This document shows positions 33,560 through 41,200 of a stretch of DNA of 47,611 nucleotides, one piece after another. Source of the stretch: an uncultured Pelagibacteraceae bacterium (GTDB lineage Bacteria; Pseudomonadota; Alphaproteobacteria; Pelagibacterales; Pelagibacteraceae). Position 1 is the stretch's first letter; every line of letters begins with the position of its first letter. The translations under genes were made by a program, and so were the position numbers. Under the pieces are notes generated by a model. It saw nothing but the letters and a program-made list of their open reading frames with translations, did not search any database and was not told the origin of the DNA. Where the stretch lies: NCBI GenBank assembly GCA_902596975.1, contig CACJWS010000009.1, positions 1 to 47,611 on the forward strand, given 5' to 3'.

Positions 33560-34717
33560 TTAGTAATCTTTACTAATTATTTGGTCTATCATATTTACCA
33601 TATCTTTTTTATATTTTTCATTTGTTGCAGATTTAGTCTCTAAGACAGAAAAAAACGCAGCAACAACTTTTGTTTTCAAATTTATTCCTAAAAATTGGCC
33701 CCCATACCCAGAGTGACCAATCCAGTTACCGCATTTCATTAATGAATTAACATAACAGACAAATTTATCTTTAGATAATTGAATGTATTTGGGTCCCTCA
33801 CTATTAATAGTTTTACTCAAAAAAGTTTTAGAACCAATATTTTTTCCATTTATACCTTTTCCAAACCTAGAAAAAAGTAAACCCATTCTTAAAAAATCTC
33901 TTGTAATTAAACTTCCGCCTCCAGACATCCACGGTGTTCCAAATCTATCTGTTCCTATATACAATCCTTCTTCAAATCCTGTTGCTTCAACTGTTTCCAA
34001 CAGCCATTGTCTTAAACTTTTTTTACTTACTTTTTCTACAATTAGTCCAATAACATCGGTATTAGCTGATTTATAATGCGCCAGATCGGTATAATTTTTT
34101 AAATCTCTGCTTTTTAAAGATTTAATTGAATTTAAATATTGTTCCTGGCTTTGAATGTTTTTGCCTTTAATCGGCAGTCTCCATCCTCCCACAGGCTCAT
34201 GTAAAAATGAAGACGAATAAGCTTTTGTATAATCTTCGCTATATAGATTTACAATGTTCATGTCTAAAACGTCTTTTACTTTTGCATTTGCATAACCACT
34301 GCCAATTTTTGGCAAGTAAAATGAAATTTTCTTATTTAAGTTAATTAGTTTTCTGTCTATCAGCTCTCCCACAAATAAATGTATAAACATTTTTGTAATT
34401 GACATAATTGTTTGAGGCTGATTTGTAGAAAAGTCCTTTGCGTACTGCTCGAATAAAATATCCTGATCTTTACCAACTATTAAAGAGCAAAAAGCTTTAT
34501 TTTTAGTTACCTTTTTTACTAAAGATAATTTACCAATTCTCTTATTAATTTTTTTTTTTAATTTTAAAACAAAATCTGATCTAAGGTATATTCCATATCT
34601 ATTAATTTTATATAAATTTCTAAAACCCAACCTCCTTTTATTTGGGAGATTCCATTGAGCTTTATTATCTTTTCTTGTAACTAATTCTGGATTTTTTTCT
34701 GAAATAATTTTTTTCAA
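33560..34717 (-). CDS. Beta-lactamase-family serine hydrolase
   Basis: A 385-residue serine hydrolase of the class C beta-lactamase/esterase fold (close to 6-aminohexanoate-dimer hydrolases). The catalytic pair is S106-x-x-K109 in 'TIMSITKMF', with Y215-x-x-x-N219 in 'AHYKSANTD' and 'HSGYGGQF' in place of the KTG box. The first 60 residues are basic and lack a signal peptide, so it is probably cytoplasmic. No ATG exists before the active site; TTG at 34717 is the likely start, 11 bases after the msrA stop. Last gene of a five-gene minus-strand operon. Substrate unknown; an amide, ester or lactam is likely. Confidence 0.82.
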   Translation of the reverse strand: MKKIISEKNPELVTRKDNKAQWNLPNKRRLGFRNLYKINRYGIYLRSDFVLKLKKKINKRIGKLSLVKKVTKNKAFCSLIVGKDQDILFEQYAKDFSTNQPQTIMSITKMFIHLFVGELIDRKLINLNKKISFYLPKIGSGYANAKVKDVLDMNIVNLYSEDYTKAYSSSFLHEPVGGWRLPIKGKNIQSQEQYLNSIKSLKSRDLKNYTDLAHYKSANTDVIGLIVEKVSKKSLRQWLLETVEATGFEEGLYIGTDRFGTPWMSGGGSLITRDFLRMGLLFSRFGKGINGKNIGSKTFLSKTINSEGPKYIQLSKDKFVCYVNSLMKCGNWIGHSGYGGQFLGINLKTKVVAAFFSVLETKSATNEKYKKDMVNMIDQIISKDY

Positions 34718-34728
34718 ATTAGTACTTT

Positions 34729-35184
34729 TTATCCAAACTTAAGAGATTTATTTTTCTCGTACTTTTGATGATAGCCTTCTGCTTTACAATAGTTTTTTTC
34801 TTTGGAAACTTTTGTAGTAACTTTTCCATCTAATTTCTCATTCATTTCTTTTAAAATTTTCTCTGCTGTATTTTTTTCATTATCATTATTATAAAATATC
34901 TCAGAGCGATATTGAATTCCTACATAAGTTCCTTGTCTATTCTTTTGAGTTGAGTCATGGAGTTTAAAAAATAATCTGACCATGTCTTCATAGCTTAAAA
35001 TATTTTCATCATATTGAACTTTGACTACTTCTATGTGACCTGTATCCCCACCACAAACTGCTTTGTAAGTAACATTAGGATCATCACCTCCGCAATAACC
35101 ACATTCGGTAGATAATATTCCTTTTATACCATCGTATTTAGTTTCGTCCCAAAAACAACCAATACCACCAATAAAAGTTTTCAT
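34729..35184 (-). CDS. msrA: Peptide-methionine (S)-S-oxide reductase MsrA
   Basis: Repairs methionine-S-sulfoxide in proteins, 151 residues (short but complete core). The catalytic Cys is C10 in 'GGIGCFWDETKYDGIKG'. Typical MsrA features are 'TECGYCGGDDPNVTYKAVCGG', 'GHIEVVKVQYD' and 'DSTQKNRQGTYVGIQYRS'. Additional Cys residues (C23, C26, C36 and one in 'KNYCKAEGYHQ') could serve as resolving thiols. It lies between the second methyltransferase-like gene and the serine hydrolase on the minus strand with short gaps. A stress-repair gene in an operon of osmolyte-type enzymes may reflect oxidant by-products. Confidence 0.93.
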   Translation of the reverse strand: MKTFIGGIGCFWDETKYDGIKGILSTECGYCGGDDPNVTYKAVCGGDTGHIEVVKVQYDENILSYEDMVRLFFKLHDSTQKNRQGTYVGIQYRSEIFYNNDNEKNTAEKILKEMNEKLDGKVTTKVSKEKNYCKAEGYHQKYEKNKSLKFG

Positions 35185-35201
35185 AATTTTACAATATATT
35201 A

Positions 35202-36113
35202 TTACTTCAAAATTGAAACAGCTTTTATCTCTTCAACTCCTATACCACAACAACCACCAACAATTTTTACACCTTTGCTAAACCATTTTTTTGCAACTTC
35301 CAAATAATCATTGGGTGAAAAATCATCCACAAACTTCCAATTTGGTTTTTCGTAATAGCCTTTGTTAGGGTATGCACCAATAACTCCATTATAATTTTTT
35401 AATGCAGTATCTAAAGCTGCACTCGTTGTTTTAATATCTGAGTGAGCAATTAAAATTGGCCCCTTATGTAATTTACTAAAATTTTTCAACGATACTTCTA
35501 AATCCTCGTAAATTTCAGTTTTATTCTTCACATCATCATAACCAAGTGTAATATTTTTTGTATTCTGATCTATTACACAGGAAATAGAAAGCCAAACAGG
35601 TAACTTTATATTTGAAGAACACTCAAGCATAGTCTCCACGATTTCTGCTTGAGATGTCATTGCTTCTAAAATTATTAAATCAACACCCTCATTTGATAAA
35701 ATTTTAATATGTTCATTAAAACATGGCTTCATGTTCTTTGTTCCAAGTTTAAGAAAACTTCCATAACTCGAAACACTTCCCGCTAAACAGATGTTCTTTT
35801 TTGAATTATTAATTGCTTGTTTTGCAATTTGAACTGCTTGTTTATTAAATAATTCAATTGAGTCTTCATATCCGTGTTTTCTAAGAGAAATTGGAGTTGT
35901 AGCATAAGTATTTGTTGTAATAACATCAGCACCTGCATCAATATAATTTTCATGAACTTCTTTTAGAAATTCTGGGCTATCTACCGAACATTTTCCACAC
36001 CAGAGGTTTTGATCCATTTTAGCTCCTTTTTTTTCAAGCTCAGCACCTATACCTCCATCAAGTAAAATAATTTTTCCTTCATTGATTTTTTCTTGAATTA
36101 AATTGTAAGACAT
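35202..36113 (-). CDS. Second homocysteine S-methyltransferase-like protein, variant metal site
   Basis: A 303-residue TIM-barrel homocysteine S-methyltransferase-family protein. 'ILLDGGIGAELEKKGAKM' is at 16-33 and 'DVITTNTYATTPISLRKHG' at 63-81, with the Cys pair C288-C289 in 'IVGGCCGIG'. As in the copy at 32575, the normal 'GVNC' zinc Cys is replaced: the segment reads 'LIAHSDI' with H224. The start is ATG at 36113, which shares its A with the VOC gene stop (TAATG); an earlier TTG in frame overlaps that gene. It follows the aldehyde dehydrogenase and VOC genes. Thiol and methyl donor unknown. Confidence 0.82.
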   Translation of the reverse strand: MSYNLIQEKINEGKIILLDGGIGAELEKKGAKMDQNLWCGKCSVDSPEFLKEVHENYIDAGADVITTNTYATTPISLRKHGYEDSIELFNKQAVQIAKQAINNSKKNICLAGSVSSYGSFLKLGTKNMKPCFNEHIKILSNEGVDLIILEAMTSQAEIVETMLECSSNIKLPVWLSISCVIDQNTKNITLGYDDVKNKTEIYEDLEVSLKNFSKLHKGPILIAHSDIKTTSAALDTALKNYNGVIGAYPNKGYYEKPNWKFVDDFSPNDYLEVAKKWFSKGVKIVGGCCGIGVEEIKAVSILK

Positions 36114-36493
36114 TAATTGTTTGTGAAAGCACAAATTTTATTATTATCAAGATCTCGAATATAAGAATAGTAAACTCCAGAACCTTCTGGTCTTTCACCT
36201 CCAGCTCCTTCACTTTTTCCACCTGCCTTAAGTCCAATCTCATGAAACTTATCAACTATATCTCTAGATGATGTAATAAATGAAACTTGCGTTCCATTTC
36301 CATTAGTTGCCTCTTTCATATTGACAGGTTTGGTCACATAAAACTCTATAGTTCCATCGCCATTTTTTTCTGTGTAACCAGCGCAAACTTCATCTTTATA
36401 ATTTCTTTCTAGATTTAAAACTTTTAAGACTTCATCATAAAAAATTATTGCTTTTTCTAAGTTATTGGTTCCTACCATTACATAACCAAGCAT
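36113..36493 (-). CDS. VOC/glyoxalase-fold protein
   Basis: A 126-residue protein of the vicinal-oxygen-chelate superfamily. It has the start 'LGYVMVGTNNLEKAIIFYDEVL' (beta strand plus 'a..FY..vl' helix), 'GTQVSFITSSRDIVDKFHEIGLKAGG' in the middle and the ending 'YYSYIRDLDNNKICAFTNN' ('yya.f.DPdGn.iE'). The usual final metal Glu (PdGnkiE) reads Cys or is absent, so metal binding may be altered. It starts one base after the aldehyde dehydrogenase stop and is TAATG-coupled to the methyltransferase-like gene. Members include glyoxalase I and resistance proteins; the substrate is not evident. Confidence 0.82.
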   Translation of the reverse strand: MLGYVMVGTNNLEKAIIFYDEVLKVLNLERNYKDEVCAGYTEKNGDGTIEFYVTKPVNMKEATNGNGTQVSFITSSRDIVDKFHEIGLKAGGKSEGAGGERPEGSGVYYSYIRDLDNNKICAFTNN

Positions 36494-36494
36494 T

Positions 36495-37928
36495 TTAATT
36501 TTTCCATTCAGTAATAGTTTTTACCTCTAGATATTCATGCAATCCCCAGGTTCCACCTTCACGTCCATTTCCAGATTGTCTATACCCACCAAAAGGAGTC
36601 CCAGAGTCAGCTGCTTTATGATTTACATACACAATTCCGGACCTTAATTTTTTTGAGACTCTTTTTGCCTTTTCATTATCCTCTGTTTGTAAGTAGTTTC
36701 CTAATCCATATTCTGTATCATTTGTAATTTGGATAGCTTCCTCTTCATTTTCAAAAGGAATAATCGACAATACTGGTCCAAATATTTCCTCTTTAGCAAT
36801 TCTCATATTATTATTAACATCAGTGAATACTGTTGGTTTAATAAAATAACCTTTCTTTAGATCTTCAGGTTTGTCAGGACCACCTGCTATTAAAGTAGCA
36901 CCTTCTTCAATTCCACTATTTATTAAACTTTGAATTTTATCAAATTGAGTTTTTGAAATTACAGGCCCAATATGGTCACCAGCTTTTGAAGCAAGATCAA
37001 CTTTAATTTTATTTGCTTCATCTGCAGCTTCTTCAACAGCTCTTTTATAAATTGATTTTTCAACAAGCATTCTAGTTGGGGCATCACAGGATTGACCTGA
37101 ATTACTCATTACGTTTCTAATACCATCTCTGACTGCATCAGGATATGCATCAGCAAAAACAATATTTCCACCTTTACCACCAAGTTCAAGACAAACTCTT
37201 TTTATAGTTTCAGCAGCATTCTTTGTAATTAATTTTCCAGCTCTAGTAGATCCTGTAAATGAGACCATATCAACATCAGGATGTCCTGACAGGTCAGTTC
37301 CAACACCAGGCCCATCACCATTTACCAAATTAAATACTCCAGCTGGAAATCCAGCCTCATCTATCATCTCTGCAAATAGCATTCCTGACAATGGTGCAAT
37401 TTCAGATGGTTTAAGTACCATTGTACACCCAGTAGCAAAAGCTGGAATTACTTTTAAAGCAATTTGATTTATAGGCCAATTCCAAGGTGTAATTAATCCG
37501 CAAACTCCAATTGGCTCATATACAATATGATTAGTAGATCCTTTATCAAAACCTGGTTCGAATTCGAATTCTTTTAATCTTTTTATAAAGTCTTCGATAT
37601 GACCTGCGCCAGAAGATGTTTGATTAGCTGAACACCAATCTTTAGGACAACCAAGCTCTGTAGTAATAGCATCAGTCATATCATCCCATCTAGAATTATA
37701 AATTTTTAATAATTTTTCTAATAAATTTAACCTTTCTTCTTTTGAAGTTTCTTTCCAAGTCTCAAATGCAGATTTTGCTGCTTTGACTGCAGCATTTGTA
37801 TCATCAGAACTTCCAAGACTTATAATTGCACAAACTTCTTCTGTTGATGGATTAATAACTTCACATTCATTCTTGTTTACTGGCTCAACCCATTTGCCAT
37901 TGATATAAAATTTTTTTTTATCGAGCAT
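36495..37928 (-). CDS. NAD(P)-dependent aldehyde dehydrogenase
   Basis: A 477-residue aldehyde dehydrogenase. N150 in 'ITPWNWPINQ', K173 in 'VLKPSEIAPL', 'SFTGSTRAGK' for cofactor, E248 in 'CLELGGKGGNIV', catalytic C281 in 'NSGQSCDAPTRM', and 'EEIFGPVLSIIPF' near the end are all intact. It leads the minus-strand operon aldehyde dehydrogenase, VOC, methyltransferase-like, msrA, serine hydrolase, from a good promoter at 37954-37983. Betaine aldehyde is one candidate, as choline-type and carnitine genes are near, but the general sequence fits several aldehydes. Confidence 0.92.
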   Translation of the reverse strand: MLDKKKFYINGKWVEPVNKNECEVINPSTEEVCAIISLGSSDDTNAAVKAAKSAFETWKETSKEERLNLLEKLLKIYNSRWDDMTDAITTELGCPKDWCSANQTSSGAGHIEDFIKRLKEFEFEPGFDKGSTNHIVYEPIGVCGLITPWNWPINQIALKVIPAFATGCTMVLKPSEIAPLSGMLFAEMIDEAGFPAGVFNLVNGDGPGVGTDLSGHPDVDMVSFTGSTRAGKLITKNAAETIKRVCLELGGKGGNIVFADAYPDAVRDGIRNVMSNSGQSCDAPTRMLVEKSIYKRAVEEAADEANKIKVDLASKAGDHIGPVISKTQFDKIQSLINSGIEEGATLIAGGPDKPEDLKKGYFIKPTVFTDVNNNMRIAKEEIFGPVLSIIPFENEEEAIQITNDTEYGLGNYLQTEDNEKAKRVSKKLRSGIVYVNHKAADSGTPFGGYRQSGNGREGGTWGLHEYLEVKTITEWKN

Positions 37929-37953
37929 TTATATTTCAAAATTAATTTTTCTT

Positions 37954-37983
37954 ATTATACGTTTATTTACTATAACCATTCAA
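37954..37983 (-). promoter_or_regulatory. Predicted sigma-70 promoter of the aldehyde dehydrogenase operon
   Basis: On the minus strand: TTGAAT, an 18-base spacer, then a perfect TATAAT. Transcription would begin near 37947, about 19 bases before the ATG at 37928. Confidence 0.5.
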
Positions 37984-38044
37984 GAAATTAGATACAGTTT
38001 TTAAATTTTAATGATTAATCAATATGTGGTGGTATATTGTATTT

Positions 38045-38785
38045 ATGAAATCACAAAAAATAGAACCAAAGTTTGAAAATAACCAAAATCCACGTATTGG
38101 ACTTATCGCTTTAGCAACCGATCTAGTGATTGAAAAAGATTTTATAAGTGTAATTAAAGATAAAAAAATAGATTTTTTTGTAAATAGAATAGAATGTTAT
38201 AATCCCTTAACCAAAGAGAATTTGATCAAAATGTCAGAGAATATTACTCAAGTAACAAGAGATATCTTGCCAGAGCAAAAATTAGACTGTGTTGTATATG
38301 CTTGTACATCAGGAACAATTGCAGCAGGGTACGATAATATTAAAAATAAAATACAAGCAGCAAAACCTGAGGCAAAACTTTCAACACCAAGTACAGCAGC
38401 TTTGAAAGCATTGAAAAAATTAAATATTAAAAAACTTTCTATATTCACACCTTATAGTAAAAAAGTTAACGATGATGTTGTTGATTATTTTAAATCATCT
38501 GGTTTTGAAATCACCTCAAATTCATACTTTGATATTCATTCTGACATGGAGATTGGTAAAGTAGATCAAAATTATCTGTTTGATGTGCTAATAAATTTAG
38601 ATGTAAGTGAGGCAGATGCTTTATTTGTATCTTGCACTGCTTTACCAGTTCTTCCTTTAATACAAAAATTAGAAGATAAACTTGGAATACCAGTTCTTTC
38701 AAGCAATCAGGCTTTAATCTGGGAATCTTTAGAAAACATAGGTGAAAATAAATCTGTAAAAGGATTTGGAAGACTGTTTGATTAA
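38045..38785 (+). CDS. eutA: Asp/Glu racemase-superfamily protein, EutA-like (ectoine utilisation)
   Basis: A 246-residue protein of the maleate isomerase/arylmalonate decarboxylase group. It opens 'PRIGLIALATDLVIEKDF' (16-33), a start I associate with EutA of ectoine-utilisation operons. The two active-site Cys are C87 ('VYACTSGTIAAG') and C197 ('LFVSCTALPVLP'). I prefer the ATG at 38045; an ATG at 38024 would add MWWYIVF, which is not typical. It is three bases upstream of a DoeA/EutD-like gene, and this pair is characteristic of ectoine catabolism. The role of EutA is not well defined even in known operons. The EutB, EutC and EutE genes are not in the window. Confidence 0.72.
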   Translation: MKSQKIEPKFENNQNPRIGLIALATDLVIEKDFISVIKDKKIDFFVNRIECYNPLTKENLIKMSENITQVTRDILPEQKLDCVVYACTSGTIAAGYDNIKNKIQAAKPEAKLSTPSTAALKALKKLNIKKLSIFTPYSKKVNDDVVDYFKSSGFEITSNSYFDIHSDMEIGKVDQNYLFDVLINLDVSEADALFVSCTALPVLPLIQKLEDKLGIPVLSSNQALIWESLENIGENKSVKGFGRLFD

Positions 38786-38788
38786 TTT

Positions 38789-39961
38789 ATGTCCTTTTCA
38801 AAAGAAGAATACAAACAAAGACTATTAAAAGTTCAATCTCTGATGAGAGAGAAAAAAATTGATTTAATCATTTCTCACGACACAAATAATATGAATTATC
38901 TTACAGGCTACGATGCTTGGTCTTTTTATTATGCACAATGTGTATTAGTGCACGTTGATTCAAAAGAGCCAATTTGCTTTGTTAGAGATCAGGATGCAGG
39001 TGGGGCGTACATAAAGACCTATTTAAATAAAGACAATATTATTGTTTATGATGAGAGTTATATTCATACTTGGCCAAAACATCCCTATGATTACTTGACC
39101 AAAGTAATTAAAGAAAAAAAATGGGATAAACTGTCTATTGGAGTTGAAATGGATGCTCATTATTTCACAGCTTTTTGTTATGAAAAGATTAAACAGGGGT
39201 TACCAAATGCAAACATTATCGATTCTGATCGACTAGTTAATTGGGCTAGATTAATTAAATCTAATGCAGAAATAAATTATATGAAGTCTGCTGCTTTAAT
39301 TTCTCAAAAAGGAATGCAAACTGCAATGGAAGTAATTAAACCTGGTACAAGACAATGCGATGCTGTTGGAGAAATTCAAAAGTCTTTATTTTATGGTACA
39401 GAAGAATTTGGAGGTGAATATTCTAGTATCGCAACGCTTCTTCCAACTGGAAAAGGTACATCTGCTTCACATTTAACAGCAACCCAAGATAAATTTATTG
39501 AAGGTGAAGCAACTATAATTGAACTTTCAGGTGTTTATAAAAGATATCACGCACCTATGGCTCGAACAATTTTATTAGGTAAACCTGATCAATTAAAAAT
39601 AGATACAATGAATAAAACTATAGAAGCTTTACAAGCTGGAATTAATGCTACAAAACCCGGAAACACAGCAAATGATGTTGCCCAAGCCTTTTGGAAAATA
39701 TTAGATAAATATGGTATCGAGAAGAAATCAAGAACGGGTTACTCAATAGGTATTGGATATCCACCAGATTGGGGAGAGCATACTTTAAATATTTATAAAG
39801 GCGATATGACAGTACTTGAACCAAATGTTTGTTTTCATATGATTGCAGTAATGCAGTTTGGTGATTGGGGGGTAGAAGCATCTGAAGCAATCCGAGTTAC
39901 CGACAAAGGTTGTGAATTATTCTGTAAATTTCCAAAAGAGCTACATATTAAGAACTATTAG
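38789..39961 (+). CDS. doeA: M24-fold hydrolase, ectoine hydrolase-like (DoeA/EutD)
   Basis: A 390-residue 'pita-bread' fold protein of the creatinase/Xaa-Pro peptidase family. The N-domain 'YLTGYDAWSFYYAQCVLVHV' (37-56) and the C-domain 'RTGYSIGIGYPPDWGEHTLNI' (partly, 315-335) resemble ectoine hydrolase DoeA/EutD, which opens the ectoine ring to N-acetyl-diaminobutyrate. The metal-site Asp pair of true M24 peptidases is not kept: the matching places are E245 and P256 in 'IIELSGVYKRYHAPMARTI'. Metal-free catalysis as in creatinase is therefore likely. It follows the EutA-like gene and precedes a Pot-type importer by 38 bases. A related substrate such as another amidino or cyclic osmolyte cannot be excluded. 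Confidence 0.75.
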   Translation: MSFSKEEYKQRLLKVQSLMREKKIDLIISHDTNNMNYLTGYDAWSFYYAQCVLVHVDSKEPICFVRDQDAGGAYIKTYLNKDNIIVYDESYIHTWPKHPYDYLTKVIKEKKWDKLSIGVEMDAHYFTAFCYEKIKQGLPNANIIDSDRLVNWARLIKSNAEINYMKSAALISQKGMQTAMEVIKPGTRQCDAVGEIQKSLFYGTEEFGGEYSSIATLLPTGKGTSASHLTATQDKFIEGEATIIELSGVYKRYHAPMARTILLGKPDQLKIDTMNKTIEALQAGINATKPGNTANDVAQAFWKILDKYGIEKKSRTGYSIGIGYPPDWGEHTLNIYKGDMTVLEPNVCFHMIAVMQFGDWGVEASEAIRVTDKGCELFCKFPKELHIKNY

Positions 39962-39999
39962 CTATTGATAATTAACTTCTTAAATGTTTTAAACACTAG

Positions 40000-41085
40000 A
40001 TGTCTAAAAATACAGAATTCGTTAAGTTCGATAAAGTTGACAAAAGTTACGATGGTAAAGTCTTAGTAGTAAAAGATTTAAATCTTAATATCTCAGAGGG
40101 CGAGTTCATTACTATGCTTGGTCCATCTGGTTCAGGAAAAACAACTTGTCTGATGATGTTGGCTGGATTTGAAACACCAACGAATGGTGAAATCTATTTA
40201 GATTCTAATCCTATTTCAAATATTCCACCACACAAAAGAGGAATTGGAATGGTTTTTCAAAATTATGCATTGTTTCCTCATATGACAGTTTATGAAAATC
40301 TAGCATTTCCTTTAAGAGTCAGAAAAGTTCAAAAAGATGAGATTGATAAAAAAGTAGATAAAGCTTTATCAATGGTTTCTTTATCAGGATTTGAAAGTAG
40401 AATGCCAGCGCAATTATCTGGTGGTCAGCAACAAAGGGTAGCTGTTGCAAGAGCTCTAGTATTTGATCCAGCAGTAGTTCTAATGGATGAACCGCTTGGA
40501 GCTTTAGATAAAAACTTAAGAGAAAGTATGCAATACGAAATTAAACATATTCATGAAAATATTGGTGTTACTGTAGTTTACGTTACACACGATCAAGGAG
40601 AAGCTTTAACAATGTCAAATAGGATCGCAGTTTTTAATGATGGTAAAGTTCAACAATTATCAAGTCCTGATAAATTGTACGAAGAACCAGTTAATTCTTT
40701 CGTTGCAGAGTTTATAGGTGAAAATAATACATTTGGAGGAGAAGTAACTGACATTTCAAAAGATGTTTGTAAAGTTAAACTACAAAATGGAGAAATTTTA
40801 GCTAATCCAGTTTCGGTAACTTCCAAAGGTGATAAAACAACAGTTTCAATAAGACCTGAGAGGGCATTGATAAATCCAAAAGATAAAATGGATAATAATC
40901 AAACGGGAAAAATCGAAGAAGTTATTTACCATGGCGATCACACTAGAGTAAGATTAGATCTTTTAGGTAATAAAGAATTTATTTTAAAAGTTCCAAATAG
41001 CTCAAACGAGTTAGATTTAAAATTAGGTAATGAGATTAAAGTAGGATGGAACAGTCAAGACGCAAGAGCTCTAGATCCTAAATAA
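40000..41085 (+). CDS. potA: Spermidine/putrescine-type ABC ATPase (PotA family)
   Basis: A 361-residue ATPase of the MOI/PotA class. Walker A is GPSGSGKTT (41-49). 'MVFQNYALFPHMTVYENLAFPL' holds the Q-loop (partly listed). The signature is LSGGQQQRVA, Walker B is VVLMDEPLGALD, and the switch His is in 'YVTHDQGEAL'. A C-terminal TOBE domain begins about residue 240 ('GENNTFGGEVTDISKD', 'SIRPERALI'). It starts the transporter set potA, potD, potB, potC on the plus strand. The nearby ectoine-type genes make a ligand other than polyamine quite possible. Confidence 0.9.
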   Translation: MSKNTEFVKFDKVDKSYDGKVLVVKDLNLNISEGEFITMLGPSGSGKTTCLMMLAGFETPTNGEIYLDSNPISNIPPHKRGIGMVFQNYALFPHMTVYENLAFPLRVRKVQKDEIDKKVDKALSMVSLSGFESRMPAQLSGGQQQRVAVARALVFDPAVVLMDEPLGALDKNLRESMQYEIKHIHENIGVTVVYVTHDQGEALTMSNRIAVFNDGKVQQLSSPDKLYEEPVNSFVAEFIGENNTFGGEVTDISKDVCKVKLQNGEILANPVSVTSKGDKTTVSIRPERALINPKDKMDNNQTGKIEEVIYHGDHTRVRLDLLGNKEFILKVPNSSNELDLKLGNEIKVGWNSQDARALDPK

Positions 41086-41125
41086 TTTCTTAAATATCCC
41101 AGTATTCCTATAACAAAATGGCCTG

Positions 41126-41154
41126 TTGACTCTGAATATCGTTTTTGTTGTACT
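41126..41154 (+). promoter_or_regulatory. Possible promoter upstream of the PotD-type gene
   Basis: TTGACT, a 17-base spacer, then TGTACT (four of six). It lies in the 115-base gap after potA and would give the receptor gene its own transcript. The -10 match is weak. Confidence 0.3.
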
Positions 41155-41160
41155 TCGCTT

Positions 41161-41189
41161 ATATAAATTAATTTATATTAAACGTTTAA
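41161..41189. promoter_or_regulatory. Two perfect palindromes before the PotD-type gene
   Basis: An 18-base palindrome (41161-41178, core ATAAATTAATTTAT) runs directly into a 12-base one (41178-41189, TTAAACGTTTAA), just upstream of the GGAGG site. They may be operators or leader structure. The TTAAACGTTTAA half contains CG in an otherwise AT-only stretch, which makes pure chance less likely. Confidence 0.4.
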
Positions 41190-41191
41190 AC

Positions 41192-41196
41192 GGAGG
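41192..41196 (+). promoter_or_regulatory. Strong ribosome-binding site of the PotD-type gene
   Basis: GGAGG, four bases before the ATG at 41201, the best Shine-Dalgarno match seen in the window. Confidence 0.85.
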
Positions 41197-41200
41197 ATAA

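Noticed and set aside
33783..34076. 97-codon frame on + strand inside the serine hydrolase gene
   Set aside because: It lies wholly opposite a conserved gene with an intact SxxK active site; its product has no recognisable domain.
36114..36134. TTG start for the second methyltransferase-like gene
   Set aside because: It lies in the VOC gene; the ATG at 36113 overlaps the VOC stop as TAATG, the pattern used throughout the window.
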